The translations under genes and the position numbers were made by a program. Below the pieces are notes generated by a model that was given only the letters and a program-made list of their open reading frames with translations, made no database searches and was not told the origin of the DNA. 64,000 nucleotides of DNA from an uncultured Roseburia sp. GTDB taxonomy: Bacteria > Bacillota > Clostridia > Lachnospirales > Lachnospiraceae. The stretch lies in NCBI GenBank assembly GCA_934309475.1, contig CAKRDK010000003.1, positions 62,001 to 126,000 of the forward strand. Reading direction: 5' to 3'. This document shows, piece by piece, positions 50,366 to 59,930 of the stretch (within the stretch, counting starts at the first letter, position 1; each line of letters opens with the position of its first letter).

Positions 50366-50547
50366 GCTTTTTTTCTAATTTCTTTTGTATTTTTTTCAAC
50401 AAGCTTGCGCGCCACCATAATCTGATGTCCGCATCCCTCGCACTTCAACCGGAAATCCGCTCCCACTCGCAAAATCTCCCACTCACTGCTGCCGCAAGGA
50501 TGCTTTTTTTTCAGGCGCACAATGTCGCCCACTGCATACTGATCCAT
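50362..50547 (-). CDS. DUF951 family small protein
   Basis: 61 residues. It begins YAVGDIVRLKKKHPCG and has LKCEGCGH near 34-41, the usual DUF951 pattern with three Cys. It is near rpsF in many Firmicutes. Function unknown; an OB-like, zinc-binding fold is plausible. Confidence 0.85.
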   Translation of the reverse strand: MDQYAVGDIVRLKKKHPCGSSEWEILRVGADFRLKCEGCGHQIMVARKLVEKNTKEIRKKA

Positions 50548-50638
50548 ATCCCCTTATTCCTTTCTGTATTACTACACATATTTTTTACTGTTTCCCGTTA
50601 AATCCCAGCAGAAAATGAGACCATCTCTTTTGGAAACA

Positions 50639-50790
50639 TAGCTAAATTGTGAAACTTTCCTGTTTTTAAAAGAAGACATTTGGAGCCCGCCGGTTCTTAG
50701 CGACCGTATTCTGGTCGCTTAGCACTGCTGCGGGCGACAATAGCGAGAGCGTGTCTTCGTTAAAAACAGGAAAGTTTCACAATCTCACTA
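50639..50790. repeat. Large hairpin element (about 150 bases)
   Basis: ATTGTGAAACTTTCCTGTTT at 50646-50665 has its exact complement at the other end, 50764-50783. Inside, AGAAGACA pairs with TGTCTTC, GCCCGC (50685-50690) with GCGGGC (50730-50735), and TTAGCGACC with GGTCGCTTA around a short apex near 50705-50712. It contains no frame. The layout is that of a small non-autonomous inverted-repeat element or REP-like sequence between two convergent/tandem genes. Confidence 0.85.
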
Positions 50791-50816
50791 CCTTCAAAAA
50801 AATATTTCATTTCCTA

Positions 50817-51548
50817 CTACAGATTTGATGGAATCTGTCCAAGCACTTCCCCGATGCTGCCCTGTATCACCAAATCCGCTCTGCGGTCCATCGGTGTTGT
50901 GGACTTATTGATTACAATGAGGTGCTTTCCCCTGAAATAATCAATCAGACCTGCTGCCGGATAAACTGCAAGGGAAGTTCCTCCTATTATCAGGGTATCC
51001 GCATGACTGATGTAGTAAACCGCATCCTCCATGGTCTGCGTATCCAGTCCCTCTTCATACAGCACGACATCCGGCTTAATCTGTCCGCCACATTCGTCGC
51101 AGGTCGGAACTCCGGTCGACTTCTGAATATAAGCTGCATCAAATTCTTTTGCACACTTCTGGCAGTAATTTCTGTGAATACTTCCGTGCAGCTCCAGCAC
51201 TTTCCTGCTTCCAGCCGCCTGATGAAGCCCATCAATATTCTGCGTGACAATTGCCTTTAACTTGCCCTGCTGCTCCAATTCCGCCAATTTTTTATGTGCC
51301 TGATTCGGTTTTGCATCCAGACAAAGCATCTTATCCCGGTAAAAGCGGTAGAATTCCGCTGTATTTCTGACATAAAAACTATGGCTCAAAATCGTCTCCG
51401 GCGGATAATCATACTTCTGATTATACAGTCCGTCCACGCTTCTGAAGTCCGGTATCCCACTTTCTGTCGATACCCCGGCGCCACCAAAAAAGACAATATT
51501 GTCAGATTCTTCTATGATTTTTAAAAATTCCTGTATTTCTTCCTGCAT
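50817..51548 (-). CDS. NAD-dependent protein deacylase, Sir2 family
   Basis: 243 residues from ATG at 51548 with AAAGG upstream. NAD-binding GGAGVSTESGIPDFRS, catalytic TQNIDGLHQAAG with the His in ELHGSI, and a zinc site CQKC...CDEC. It removes acyl groups from lysine side chains using NAD. Single gene between a hairpin element and a divergent lipoprotein gene. Confidence 0.95.
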   Translation of the reverse strand: MQEEIQEFLKIIEESDNIVFFGGAGVSTESGIPDFRSVDGLYNQKYDYPPETILSHSFYVRNTAEFYRFYRDKMLCLDAKPNQAHKKLAELEQQGKLKAIVTQNIDGLHQAAGSRKVLELHGSIHRNYCQKCAKEFDAAYIQKSTGVPTCDECGGQIKPDVVLYEEGLDTQTMEDAVYYISHADTLIIGGTSLAVYPAAGLIDYFRGKHLIVINKSTTPMDRRADLVIQGSIGEVLGQIPSNL

Positions 51549-51776
51549 TTTCACAACCCTTTCCTTTCTTCCCAAACAATCATCCATCTCCATATTGCGT
51601 AATATGATTTTAACATATTTTTTCAATAGAACGTAGTTTTTGTGGAAAAAAATATAAAAGTGGTTGTTCATCCCTCTAACTATGTTGTTCGTCAAAATTT
51701 TTCCACGAGACGCATTTCTTACTATATAATAATTACATTAAATACACCACTTATCATTCTTTAGAGGAGGCAGTCT

Positions 51777-52976
51777 ATGCATACCACGATGGCAACAGCG
51801 AACCAATCTGTGTTCTTGGCATTCGCTAAAAAATCTTACTTTATTTTTATACTGGGTATTTCTGTTTTATTGTCGGGATGCCGCCTGCAAAAAAACGACG
51901 CCCCTTCCACGTCCTGCATCGTCCACTCCCTTGAGGATTCTGTTGGTGCAAGCCGCTATGTCTGTGGAAACGATACCAATACCTATCTTTATCAAAACTA
52001 TGGTCTGTATCGCTGCGACGGTACTTCTTTGACCCTTTTGTCTGAACTGGAGCATCCTGTCACAACCATGGCATGTAATAACGATGTCCTGTATTTTGTT
52101 TTAGGCACAAAGGAGCTCTATAAACTGGATTTTTCTACGGAAGAAATTACCTGCATGGACACTTCCCATCGAATTGGTGCAATGGCTGCACACGGCGATG
52201 ATATTTTTATTCCGATTGACACACAGACGGATTCCGAATATGGAAACGACTCCTTTGCCCTATACTGCTACACCAAAGACGAAGATGGTATTTTGTTAAA
52301 TTCCCTCTTTGACACCCAAGAATCCGATTCCTATATTACGATTTCTTACAAAAATTATACACTTGGTGGAAGCAAAAACACTGTTTCTGCCCCTTCCGTA
52401 AAGATTCAGACCGTTCAAAGCGAGGATGGATGGTCTTTTTCCTACGATGCTCCATCCGTTGATGGCTACGATACGGTAAAATTAAATATTGAAAATTCGC
52501 TTTTTCTGCTTGATGATTCTTTTTTTCAATATGATGGCTCCGAATATCCGCTTACAAAACCACAGACACCATACTCTGTCGGTGCTGTAATAGCAGAGCA
52601 TTGTATTCAGGCGAATGACAAAATCTATGCGCTCTGTCAATACGGAACCAAATCGCAATCCGGCAGTCCAAATCCAACCGCCAATTCTAAGTCCTGCGAT
52701 ATTTTGTTTTGCATTGACCCATCCGACGGAACTTCCTCCATCTTGTACCAGACGGAACAACCTGACGAGCAAATTGCCGGTTTCTCTGCCAAAAATAATT
52801 GTATTTACCTGCTTTGCAACGATGGTCTTTATCAATGCAGTCTGGATGGAACACAGCGAACAAAATTGTTGGGCAATGACGTTTCCTGCATGACTTTTGA
52901 ATCCTTCCATGAAAAATTGTACGTCTTCGACGAAAGCTCTATGTATGCTCCTACACTTCTGGATGTATTGGAATAG
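51777..52976 (+). CDS. Lipoprotein, possibly beta-propeller-like
   Basis: 399 residues, AGAGGAGG upstream. A long N-terminal segment precedes the lipobox VLLSGC (C35). The mature part has repeated Leu-Tyr-x-Leu/Phe and Asp-Gly elements spaced about 40-45 residues (for example LYKLDFSTEEIT, ILFCIDPSDGT, GLYQCSLDGT), typical of beta-propeller blades. Surface-anchored; function unknown. No recognisable neighbours in the same operon. Confidence 0.75.
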   Translation: MHTTMATANQSVFLAFAKKSYFIFILGISVLLSGCRLQKNDAPSTSCIVHSLEDSVGASRYVCGNDTNTYLYQNYGLYRCDGTSLTLLSELEHPVTTMACNNDVLYFVLGTKELYKLDFSTEEITCMDTSHRIGAMAAHGDDIFIPIDTQTDSEYGNDSFALYCYTKDEDGILLNSLFDTQESDSYITISYKNYTLGGSKNTVSAPSVKIQTVQSEDGWSFSYDAPSVDGYDTVKLNIENSLFLLDDSFFQYDGSEYPLTKPQTPYSVGAVIAEHCIQANDKIYALCQYGTKSQSGSPNPTANSKSCDILFCIDPSDGTSSILYQTEQPDEQIAGFSAKNNCIYLLCNDGLYQCSLDGTQRTKLLGNDVSCMTFESFHEKLYVFDESSMYAPTLLDVLE

Positions 52977-53002
52977 AAGAAACCATTGCTTTTCTGTCAA
53001 GC

Positions 53003-53035
53003 AAAAAAGAGCCGCCGCTTACAAAGCGACGACTC
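53003..53035 (-). terminator. Terminator after the tRNA
   Basis: Stem GAGCCGCCGCTT / AAGCGACGACTC with G-T pairs and a T run on the minus strand at 53003-53008. Confidence 0.8.
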
Positions 53036-53044
53036 TTCTGAGAG

Positions 53045-53118
53045 TTGCGGGAATAGGATTTGAACCTATGACCTTCGGGTTATGAGCCCGACGAGCTTCC
53101 AGACTGCTCCATCCCGCG
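53045..53118 (-). tRNA. Initiator tRNA-Met (CAU anticodon)
   Basis: 74 bases on the minus strand. The acceptor stem starts CGCGGG and ends CCCGCA with the C1-A72 mismatch typical of initiators. The anticodon loop is CTCATAA preceded by GGG and followed by CCC, the initiator G-C pairs, and the T arm is AGGTTCAAATCCT. The CCA end is not encoded. Confidence 0.93.
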
Positions 53119-53161
53119 ATATTGATTACTTTATTTATTATAGGCTTTTCTTTTTCTTTTG

Positions 53162-53683
53162 TCAAATCCCCGCCAGAAAAATGCTCATGCCAATCCCCGC
53201 AGCCGTTGCAATCAGCGCGCCGGCAAGCGTGTAGCGCCCTTTTTTGATGCGGATGCTCATGAAATAAACGGACATCGTATAAAAAATAGTTTCCGTGCTG
53301 CTGAGCATGATAGATGCCGCCATTCCCAGAAAAGAATCCGTACCATATTCTTTGTAAATATCAAGCAATAATCCTGTCGCTGCCGAGGAGGAAAACATTT
53401 TTACAATGGCAAGCGGAAGCAGCTCTGCCGGAACATGGATATATTCTGTCACGCGCCCAAGCACATTGGAAAAATCCTCAAGAAATCCGGACGCACGCAG
53501 AATCCTGACTGCCACCATCAGCCCCACCATTGTCGGCATAATCCCGACTACCGTGTGGAAACCGTCTTTGGCTCCTTCTATGAATTCTTCATAGACATTC
53601 TGTTTCATCACGATTCCCATTCCTACAATATAAAAAATCAGAATTGGAATGATGGCATTCGAAAGAAATATGAGAAAATTCAC
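53162..53683 (-). CDS. spmB: Spore maturation protein B
   Basis: 173 residues, four to five membrane helices, with GIMPTMVGLMVAVRILRASG and SSAATGLLLDIYKEYGTDS typical of SpmB (nucleoside-recognition/Gate fold). It helps dehydrate the spore core in Bacillus. It is separated from spmA by about 450 bases with another small frame. Confidence 0.93.
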   Translation of the reverse strand: MNFLIFLSNAIIPILIFYIVGMGIVMKQNVYEEFIEGAKDGFHTVVGIMPTMVGLMVAVRILRASGFLEDFSNVLGRVTEYIHVPAELLPLAIVKMFSSSAATGLLLDIYKEYGTDSFLGMAASIMLSSTETIFYTMSVYFMSIRIKKGRYTLAGALIATAAGIGMSIFLAGI

Positions 53684-53772
53684 CGCTTACCCCTTTTTGC
53701 CGTGGCAAATGATTTCTTTTCTTAGTTTACTATATGCTGTTTTTGCCATTTCTATGCCATATTTTTTCCAAC

Positions 53773-53817
53773 AAAAATACCCCCGAAACGGACTTCTACG
53801 TTTCCGCCTCAAGGGTA
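53773..53817 (-). terminator. Candidate terminator upstream of spmB
   Basis: Interrupted stem TACCC..GAAACG / CGTTTC..GGGTA with a T run on the minus strand. It directly follows the stop codon of the small frame at 53823. Confidence 0.6.
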
Positions 53818-53822
53818 TCTAA

Positions 53823-54023
53823 CTACAGGTATTCTCTCTTATCATATAAAAAATCTGCCTTCTTTGCATCTTTTGTGTATCCTGTTGCTACACAAATTAT
53901 TTCCTTTGGTCGTTTCCCTGTCTCTTCTTCGAGAACGCTTTTGAAATTGGATGTCTCCTTTTTCCTGTTGTCGCTCTGTTTCTGCTGTCGTCTGTCGAAG
54001 CCTGATAATCTGCCAATAAACAC
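53823..54023 (-). CDS. Small basic protein between spmA and spmB, uncertain
   Basis: 66 residues from a GTG at 54023 that has no clear ribosome site; an AAGGAGGGG lies about 60 bases upstream in an open frame. The product is hydrophilic with Lys/Glu/Arg and a tail TGYTKDAKKADFLYDKREYL. Its stop is followed at once by a terminator, which supports a real gene. No family recognised. Confidence 0.5.
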   Translation of the reverse strand: MFIGRLSGFDRRQQKQSDNRKKETSNFKSVLEEETGKRPKEIICVATGYTKDAKKADFLYDKREYL

Positions 54024-54137
54024 GATTGATTGAACTTGTAAAATATTACCTTCTTGGTATTTTGCTGTTCTCCCCTCCTTGGGTGCATATTTTAATTTGT
54101 TCTAATTATTATATCGGCATATTATCAGATAACTTTA

Positions 54138-54770
54138 TCATTTTGTTTGTATTTTCTGTTTAATATGAATAAATTTGCAAAAAAGAACGGCGACAGCAGT
54201 TCCGACCGTCGTGGCAAGAATCGCCGGTGCAACAACCGCCACAGGATTGCTGCTGCCATATTGGCTGCGGTACGCCAGAATACTTACCGGTATCAGCTGT
54301 AGTGAAGAAATATTTAGAATCAGAAAATCACACATTTCCCGGCTCGCCGTCCTTCCGCCCGCAAAAAAGTGCTTTTCTTCCAGATACTCCGGATTTCCAC
54401 GCTCCTGTTCCAGCTTTTCTAATGCCTTCATCGCTTTCAGTCCCGCCGGTGTTGCTGCCCAGCCAAGACCGAAAATATTTGCAATAATGTTCATGGCAAG
54501 ATACTGGTTTGCCTCATGCTCCGGCGGTATGTCTGGGAAAAAAAAGCGCAGAAACGGCCGAAGCTTTTTTTCCGCGCTCTTTATGATTCCTGCTCTTTCT
54601 GCAATTTTCATCAATCCCACCCAGAATGCCATAATACCGGTCATCGTGATACAAAGTGTAATCGCCTCTTTTGCAGAAGACAACGCCGCCTCTGACACTT
54701 CGGGCAGTCTTCCCTGAAATGCGCCATACACAATCCCCAGTAAAATCATGCCTGCCCACAGATAATTCAT
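54138..54770 (-). CDS. spmA: Spore maturation protein A
   Basis: 210 residues from ATG at 54770. Four to five membrane helices with GLGWAATPAGLKAMKAL and SSLQLIPVSILAYRSQYGS, as in SpmA. It works with SpmB in spore core dehydration. Encoded on the same strand as spmB but not immediately adjacent. Confidence 0.92.
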   Translation of the reverse strand: MNYLWAGMILLGIVYGAFQGRLPEVSEAALSSAKEAITLCITMTGIMAFWVGLMKIAERAGIIKSAEKKLRPFLRFFFPDIPPEHEANQYLAMNIIANIFGLGWAATPAGLKAMKALEKLEQERGNPEYLEEKHFFAGGRTASREMCDFLILNISSLQLIPVSILAYRSQYGSSNPVAVVAPAILATTVGTAVAVLFCKFIHIKQKIQTK

Positions 54771-54833
54771 CGCCAAAACATCCTTCCCAAGAATCAATGT
54801 CTTTCTAATCTATGCGGTGGCAGACACATTTAT

Positions 54834-55091
54834 TTATTTTTGCTCAAACAGGTTCATCACTTTGCTGATTTCTTTTGCCATCTCAATGATTTCGTATTTA
54901 TTTTCCTTCAAATACTCCTCCAGATGCTCCACTTCCTCCGGTACAAATCCCTGATTCCTATGAATCTTACAAGCCGGAATACTTCCCTCTGCAACATCTT
55001 TTCCACGCTCAAAAGATACGGAAATGTATGGCTTTCCATCCTTCGTCAGTACCTTCGAATATGTCATCTTCACTTCTTCATTCTGCTGCAT
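54834..55091 (-). CDS. Small soluble protein of unknown function
   Basis: 85 residues from the ATG at 55091, which has GAGGG upstream. A short beta hairpin (YSKVLTKDGKPYISVSFERG) is followed by an amphipathic helical half ending KEISKVMNLFEQK. I recognise no named family, but the composition looks coding. It lies 63 bases ahead of spmA. Confidence 0.65.
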   Translation of the reverse strand: MQQNEEVKMTYSKVLTKDGKPYISVSFERGKDVAEGSIPACKIHRNQGFVPEEVEHLEEYLKENKYEIIEMAKEISKVMNLFEQK

Positions 55092-55239
55092 TACACCCTC
55101 GTTTCTGCGAAACACTCGCTCTGAACCATATTTTTTGTTACTTAAATTGTATTTTTTGCCACTTACCAGATTCAGCAGTGGAATTATCATACATTTTTCA
55201 ATATTTCTAATTTATATATCGGCTTTTGACAGCCTTTTC

Positions 55240-57942
55240 CTAATGCGTTCCGTAAGTGTCATAATCATTTTGTATGGAATTGGCGCAGTCAAACACAAAG
55301 ACGTCCCCCTGCCGGAATGTAAATGTATTTTTCTCACTATCCACACGGCTTGTCTGAAATGCTTCCGTTTTCCACATATTACAGTAACCATTCTTCTCAT
55401 TTGGCCTGTTGCGGTAATTTAGATTCACCGTTTTTCCGTAAAAAGAAGTCAGGTCAACATTTACAATTAGATATCCGCCTTTTTGCCAGATTTCATCCTG
55501 CGTGGAAATCCGCCCGCCTTTCTTTTTTATGTATGCCTTTAAATCCGTATCAGCAGGAGCAATACAGACATCCGCCGGAATCCGGCAGCTTCCCTCCCAG
55601 GTGCAGACGGTGTCTTTGCTTGTACTTTCCCCGGTCGCTGCCGCCAGGGTAAAAGGCGTATCCATCTCTTCTAAGGTTACTTTATCATAAATTCGTACCC
55701 GGCGCACCCCTGTTCCGTCTTTTTCCACATAATAATAAGTCGGTTTTAATGTAATCCCCATCTTTGCATCTGCACGATGTCCAATCGTCTGAAAGGAAAA
55801 TTCCACACGATATCCAAGCCCGACCGGACCGGCATTGGGATTATACGGATGTGAACCCTTTAAAACTGGCGCAAGATAGATGGTATTTTTATCACGCACC
55901 GACTCTCCATTTTCATTGCGGATTCCGGCATAGTAACAGACATCGGTCCTCTTCTCCTGCACAGTGTTCCAGAAAACGCTTTGCCAGCGCGGATAATCAA
56001 TGATATTCGTGATTTTAAATCCATACATGCGTCCGGTAATTGTGACGGTGAGTTTGGTTTCTGCGATTGTATTCTCCCGGTTTAGGTTTGCATATTCTTC
56101 CGCTCCATAGGTTTTGTCGTGGTTTATCGCTACACTTCTGATTCGTATTGTCTCATTTTTTTCTTCTGCATCCACCGGAAGTAAAAAGGCTGCGCGGCTC
56201 TTTTTCAGGGAAATCCACGTATTTTTCCTGATTTTGTCCCCTGCATACACGACCTCAAACGGGAATTTTATCCGGTATTCTTTCACATAAGCGGCATAAT
56301 CGCGTTCTCCATAACCTTTTTTGTCTATATGCGTTCCTTTTGCTGACAGTTCTATGGTAAATTCTTTTCCGAGAATCAGGCTTGGATATTCGGTCGGATT
56401 CACCTGCTGGTTCCACTTTTTTGCATCGCTGATGTCTGCCTGACACACGACAGGCGTATGCACTTCAATCGCGTTTACATCCTTGACCTCCGATGTCTCC
56501 GTCTCCCCGGATTCCACTTTTTGATAAATCGCTGTCACCGTCGACGGATAACTTTCATTCGTGCGCTCCGGTGGAATTTTTCCCATAGACTGTGTCAGCG
56601 TTATGCCTTGCTCCGAATCGAGTGCAGACGGAGCATCTGTCTCTTTTTCCTTCCAGCCGCTTTCTAAATAAGAGATTCCATCCAAAGAAAAACTGTCATT
56701 CCTGACTTTAATCTGCGCAACCGCTTCTTCTACTTTTTCCTGCATTGTGCCATACGGAATCGCAGGACAACGACTTCCTCCATCCAAACTGCCGCCTTCC
56801 ACGCTGATTTCTAAGGACGGCAGCTCCACATACGCTTCCTGCTGCGTTACTAGCTCTATTTCCGGCCGGTATGTACTGATTATCCGCTTCTGTTCTTGTA
56901 AAGCGGTATTATTTACACATACATAATCAAGATAGTACACGGAAACATCTTTTACATTCCAGTAGGAATATGTCCGGCTGACCTCATAAAAATCCAAGAC
57001 TGTGACCTTTTCCTCGTGCGGACTGCCATCGTTCCAGGTTAAAGTGTAAGAAACTGACACCTCTATCGGAAACGTATACGCTCCCCAGATATGCTCAAAT
57101 TCTGCCTGATAATACAGTTTTTGTATGTTTCCCTCCGCCTGTACTGTTTCCCCGGATGGGATTGCCTCGGAAACCTCATACTCCTTTGCCCATAAGATAA
57201 GCCTGTTCCAGTCCGGCAAGTCTTCTTTTTGCACCAGGGAACCATTTGTCAGAAGTTCTCTTTCTTCTGTCATTTGCGGCTCTCGCTCAATCAGGCCTGG
57301 ATTTCCCGGAAACTCAACTTCTTTGTTAAAATGGGTCTGTAGTGCTTCTGTGTCCGCCCAGTTTTTAGCGTTGGCGATTCCGTCGTATGTCTCGTACACC
57401 TGTCCCGCAAACGTGCCGTCATACTGCATGCTTCCCTTTTCCACACCGTTTTCCACGACAATCATAATTGCATCCAGATACAGTGTTCCTCCATTGCGAT
57501 ACAGGCTGTCTGCCCATTCTTCGGAACACAACAATATTTTTTGGTATATCGTCTCTTTTCGAATACAAAAATACGAGTAACAGTAATCCCGGTTGAGCGG
57601 GTCTATAAGACTTTCTTTCGTCTCTTCGAGTTTTACGCGCACCGCCTGCGTCTGTGCAATTTCCTTCTCCTCGCGCTTGATGGTAAAACCAATCGTGCGG
57701 TAACGGACAGATGATGTTGCAATTTTATCGTGTGTCGTCATCCACAGGTTGCCCTCCTCATCAAATTCCAAACGTTCCCGGTAGAGTTCCGATGCCTCTG
57801 CGAATCGCTCCAGCGACTCCAGCCAGAATTTTTCTGTGAGAGAAGGTATCTCCTCCCCGGATACGGAAAATGACACGCAAAAAAGACTGACGATAATCCC
57901 CAGAATAAAAATGACTGCTTTGCTATCTAAAATTTTACTAAT
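55240..57942 (-). CDS. Large secreted beta-rich protein; no standard start codon
   Basis: The frame is open from a stop at about 57960. The first good codon is a GTG at 57876, but the 22 codons before it encode a Lys-led hydrophobic signal peptide (KAVIFILGIIVSLFC). They contain no ATG, GTG or TTG. An ATT at 57942 lies six bases after GGAAGG and could start translation, giving about 900 residues. The mature protein has many short strands, Tyr, Lys and Glu, no membrane anchor, and no family I recognise. Extracellular function unknown. Confidence 0.75.
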   Translation of the reverse strand: MSKILDSKAVIFILGIIVSLFCVSFSVSGEEIPSLTEKFWLESLERFAEASELYRERLEFDEEGNLWMTTHDKIATSSVRYRTIGFTIKREEKEIAQTQAVRVKLEETKESLIDPLNRDYCYSYFCIRKETIYQKILLCSEEWADSLYRNGGTLYLDAIMIVVENGVEKGSMQYDGTFAGQVYETYDGIANAKNWADTEALQTHFNKEVEFPGNPGLIEREPQMTEERELLTNGSLVQKEDLPDWNRLILWAKEYEVSEAIPSGETVQAEGNIQKLYYQAEFEHIWGAYTFPIEVSVSYTLTWNDGSPHEEKVTVLDFYEVSRTYSYWNVKDVSVYYLDYVCVNNTALQEQKRIISTYRPEIELVTQQEAYVELPSLEISVEGGSLDGGSRCPAIPYGTMQEKVEEAVAQIKVRNDSFSLDGISYLESGWKEKETDAPSALDSEQGITLTQSMGKIPPERTNESYPSTVTAIYQKVESGETETSEVKDVNAIEVHTPVVCQADISDAKKWNQQVNPTEYPSLILGKEFTIELSAKGTHIDKKGYGERDYAAYVKEYRIKFPFEVVYAGDKIRKNTWISLKKSRAAFLLPVDAEEKNETIRIRSVAINHDKTYGAEEYANLNRENTIAETKLTVTITGRMYGFKITNIIDYPRWQSVFWNTVQEKRTDVCYYAGIRNENGESVRDKNTIYLAPVLKGSHPYNPNAGPVGLGYRVEFSFQTIGHRADAKMGITLKPTYYYVEKDGTGVRRVRIYDKVTLEEMDTPFTLAAATGESTSKDTVCTWEGSCRIPADVCIAPADTDLKAYIKKKGGRISTQDEIWQKGGYLIVNVDLTSFYGKTVNLNYRNRPNEKNGYCNMWKTEAFQTSRVDSEKNTFTFRQGDVFVFDCANSIQNDYDTYGTH

Positions 57943-58057
57943 TGGAATCCTTCCTCTCGATTACATATTAAGAGAATCCTTTACATATGATGTGTTAACA
58001 AGATATAATAGAATTAGGTTTTTATTCTAACATAGGAAATGAGGTATTTCAAGTTTG

Positions 58058-59881
58058 ATGCATCGCACGATTACATTTTTTAAGAAAAAAGAACGACAGT
58101 TTTCTGCCGCCGCCTGTGTTATTTTTAGTGTCAGCCTTGCTCTAGGCTGTGCCTATACCGATCACCAGAGCCAGACCTCCATTGGTACCGGCACCGGCGA
58201 CCCGGAAGTAACCGAGGCTTTTGATGTATTTCTTGACCAATTATTTATAAATGATGTCACATCCAATCTGCTTAATCTGCATTACACGCTCGCAGAACCT
58301 GAGAGCTATGGCATCGATGATTATGAGATTACGCTCGGCTCAGCTTCCACCGATTCTCTTGCGGAAAGCTATGCCTCACTGGAAAATACACTGGCGCAGT
58401 TAGAACAGTTTTCCTATGATTCTCTTTCCGGTGAACAACAGCTTACCTACGATATTTTACAGGATTATCTGGAAATGGAATTAAGCGCAGCCGATTACAC
58501 TTATTATGATGAGATTTTGCGGCCTTCCACCGGCACCCAGGCTCAGCTTCCGGTGCTCTATGTGGAGTATGCTTTTCGCGATTTACAGGATGTGGATGAC
58601 TATCTGCAGATGATTGCGCTGACGGATGAATATTTTGACGAAATTATCGCCTTTGAACAGGAAAAGGCTGACAAGGGGCTCTTTATGTCCGATTATGCCT
58701 GCGACACGATTATTTCCCAGTGCGAAGATTTCGTGGAAGATCCGGATGCACACTATCTTATTGAGACGTTCAACGAGAAAATTGACGCATTCCCGAATCT
58801 GAACGATACCGAAAAGGATACCTATAAAATTGAAAATGAGACTCTGGTGAAAGAACACGTCATCGCTGCCTATGAGAACCTTGCAGAAGCCCTCAAAGAG
58901 CTGCGGGGAAGCGGCACAAACGAGCAGGGACTTTGTTATTTTCCGGAGGGAACCGACTATTATGAGTATCTGGTATACTCGGCGACCGGCTCCTCCATGG
59001 ATTTGGATGAAATGAAGGATGCCATTGCAAAACAGCGCTCGGCAGATTTGAATGCCACGAACAACCTGATTAGCGACAATCCTGATCTTTGGGAGCAGAC
59101 AAATGAAGCTGATATCGAAATCTCCGAGCCTTCTGCCATGCTGGAAACGCTTCAGAACGCTATGCTTGCTGATTTTCCTGCTGCACCGGAGACAAATTTT
59201 ACGATTAATTATGTTGCCGACTGTATGGAAGAATACATGGCACCTGCCTTTTACATTACATCGCCGATTGATGACTACACAAATAATTCTATTTACATCA
59301 ATCTGTCCTCGAACTATACGAACACGAAATTATTTACCACGCTTGCACACGAGGGTTATCCCGGCCATCTCTATCAGACTGTAATGACACACTCCGCCGG
59401 AATTGCGCCGATTCGCTCGCTTTTAAATTATTCCGGCTATGTAGAGGGCTGGGCAACTTACGTGGAAATGAAATCTTACTACTACGCAGGTTTTGATGAA
59501 GACATTGCCACCTTAATGCAGTTAAACCAGACCGCTCTGCTGAGTTTGTATGCAACTACAGATATCGGTATTCACTACGATGGCTGGTCTCTCGCTGAGA
59601 CGACATCATTTTGGAACAACTACGGCATCTCCGACAGCGATACCATCGAGTCCATCTATGAGTTGATTGAGGAGGAACCGGCTCATTACCTCGAATATTA
59701 TGTCGGCTATCTGGAATTTTTGAATCTGAAAAATGAGATGCAGCGCACCTATTTCCGCACTTTCGACGAGAAGGCATTTCACCTTGCCATTGTCAACATT
59801 GGCCCGGCGCCTTTCTCCATTGTAGAAAAATATCTGCCTTCTTATTATGAGGCGGCTGTTGCGGAATTGGGGGAATCGTAA
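58058..59881 (+). CDS. DUF885 family lipoprotein (putative metallopeptidase)
   Basis: 607 residues from ATG at 58058. Lipobox LALGC (C30). The DUF885 signature HEGYPGH is near residue 430, followed by GWATYVEM, the place of the third zinc ligand in HExxH-like zinc peptidases. Family members are putative peptidases or carboxypeptidases on the cell surface. It is divergent from the large secreted protein gene. Confidence 0.88.
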   Translation: MHRTITFFKKKERQFSAAACVIFSVSLALGCAYTDHQSQTSIGTGTGDPEVTEAFDVFLDQLFINDVTSNLLNLHYTLAEPESYGIDDYEITLGSASTDSLAESYASLENTLAQLEQFSYDSLSGEQQLTYDILQDYLEMELSAADYTYYDEILRPSTGTQAQLPVLYVEYAFRDLQDVDDYLQMIALTDEYFDEIIAFEQEKADKGLFMSDYACDTIISQCEDFVEDPDAHYLIETFNEKIDAFPNLNDTEKDTYKIENETLVKEHVIAAYENLAEALKELRGSGTNEQGLCYFPEGTDYYEYLVYSATGSSMDLDEMKDAIAKQRSADLNATNNLISDNPDLWEQTNEADIEISEPSAMLETLQNAMLADFPAAPETNFTINYVADCMEEYMAPAFYITSPIDDYTNNSIYINLSSNYTNTKLFTTLAHEGYPGHLYQTVMTHSAGIAPIRSLLNYSGYVEGWATYVEMKSYYYAGFDEDIATLMQLNQTALLSLYATTDIGIHYDGWSLAETTSFWNNYGISDSDTIESIYELIEEEPAHYLEYYVGYLEFLNLKNEMQRTYFRTFDEKAFHLAIVNIGPAPFSIVEKYLPSYYEAAVAELGES

Positions 59882-59930
59882 CGTTTATAACTATTTCATT
59901 TGAGAAAAGCAAAGAAGTGAGACACTATTT

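Noticed and set aside
53897..54088. 63-residue minus-strand frame between spmA and spmB
   Set aside because: Overlaps the 66-residue frame in another phase. Its stop is not near the terminator and its ATG has no site upstream.
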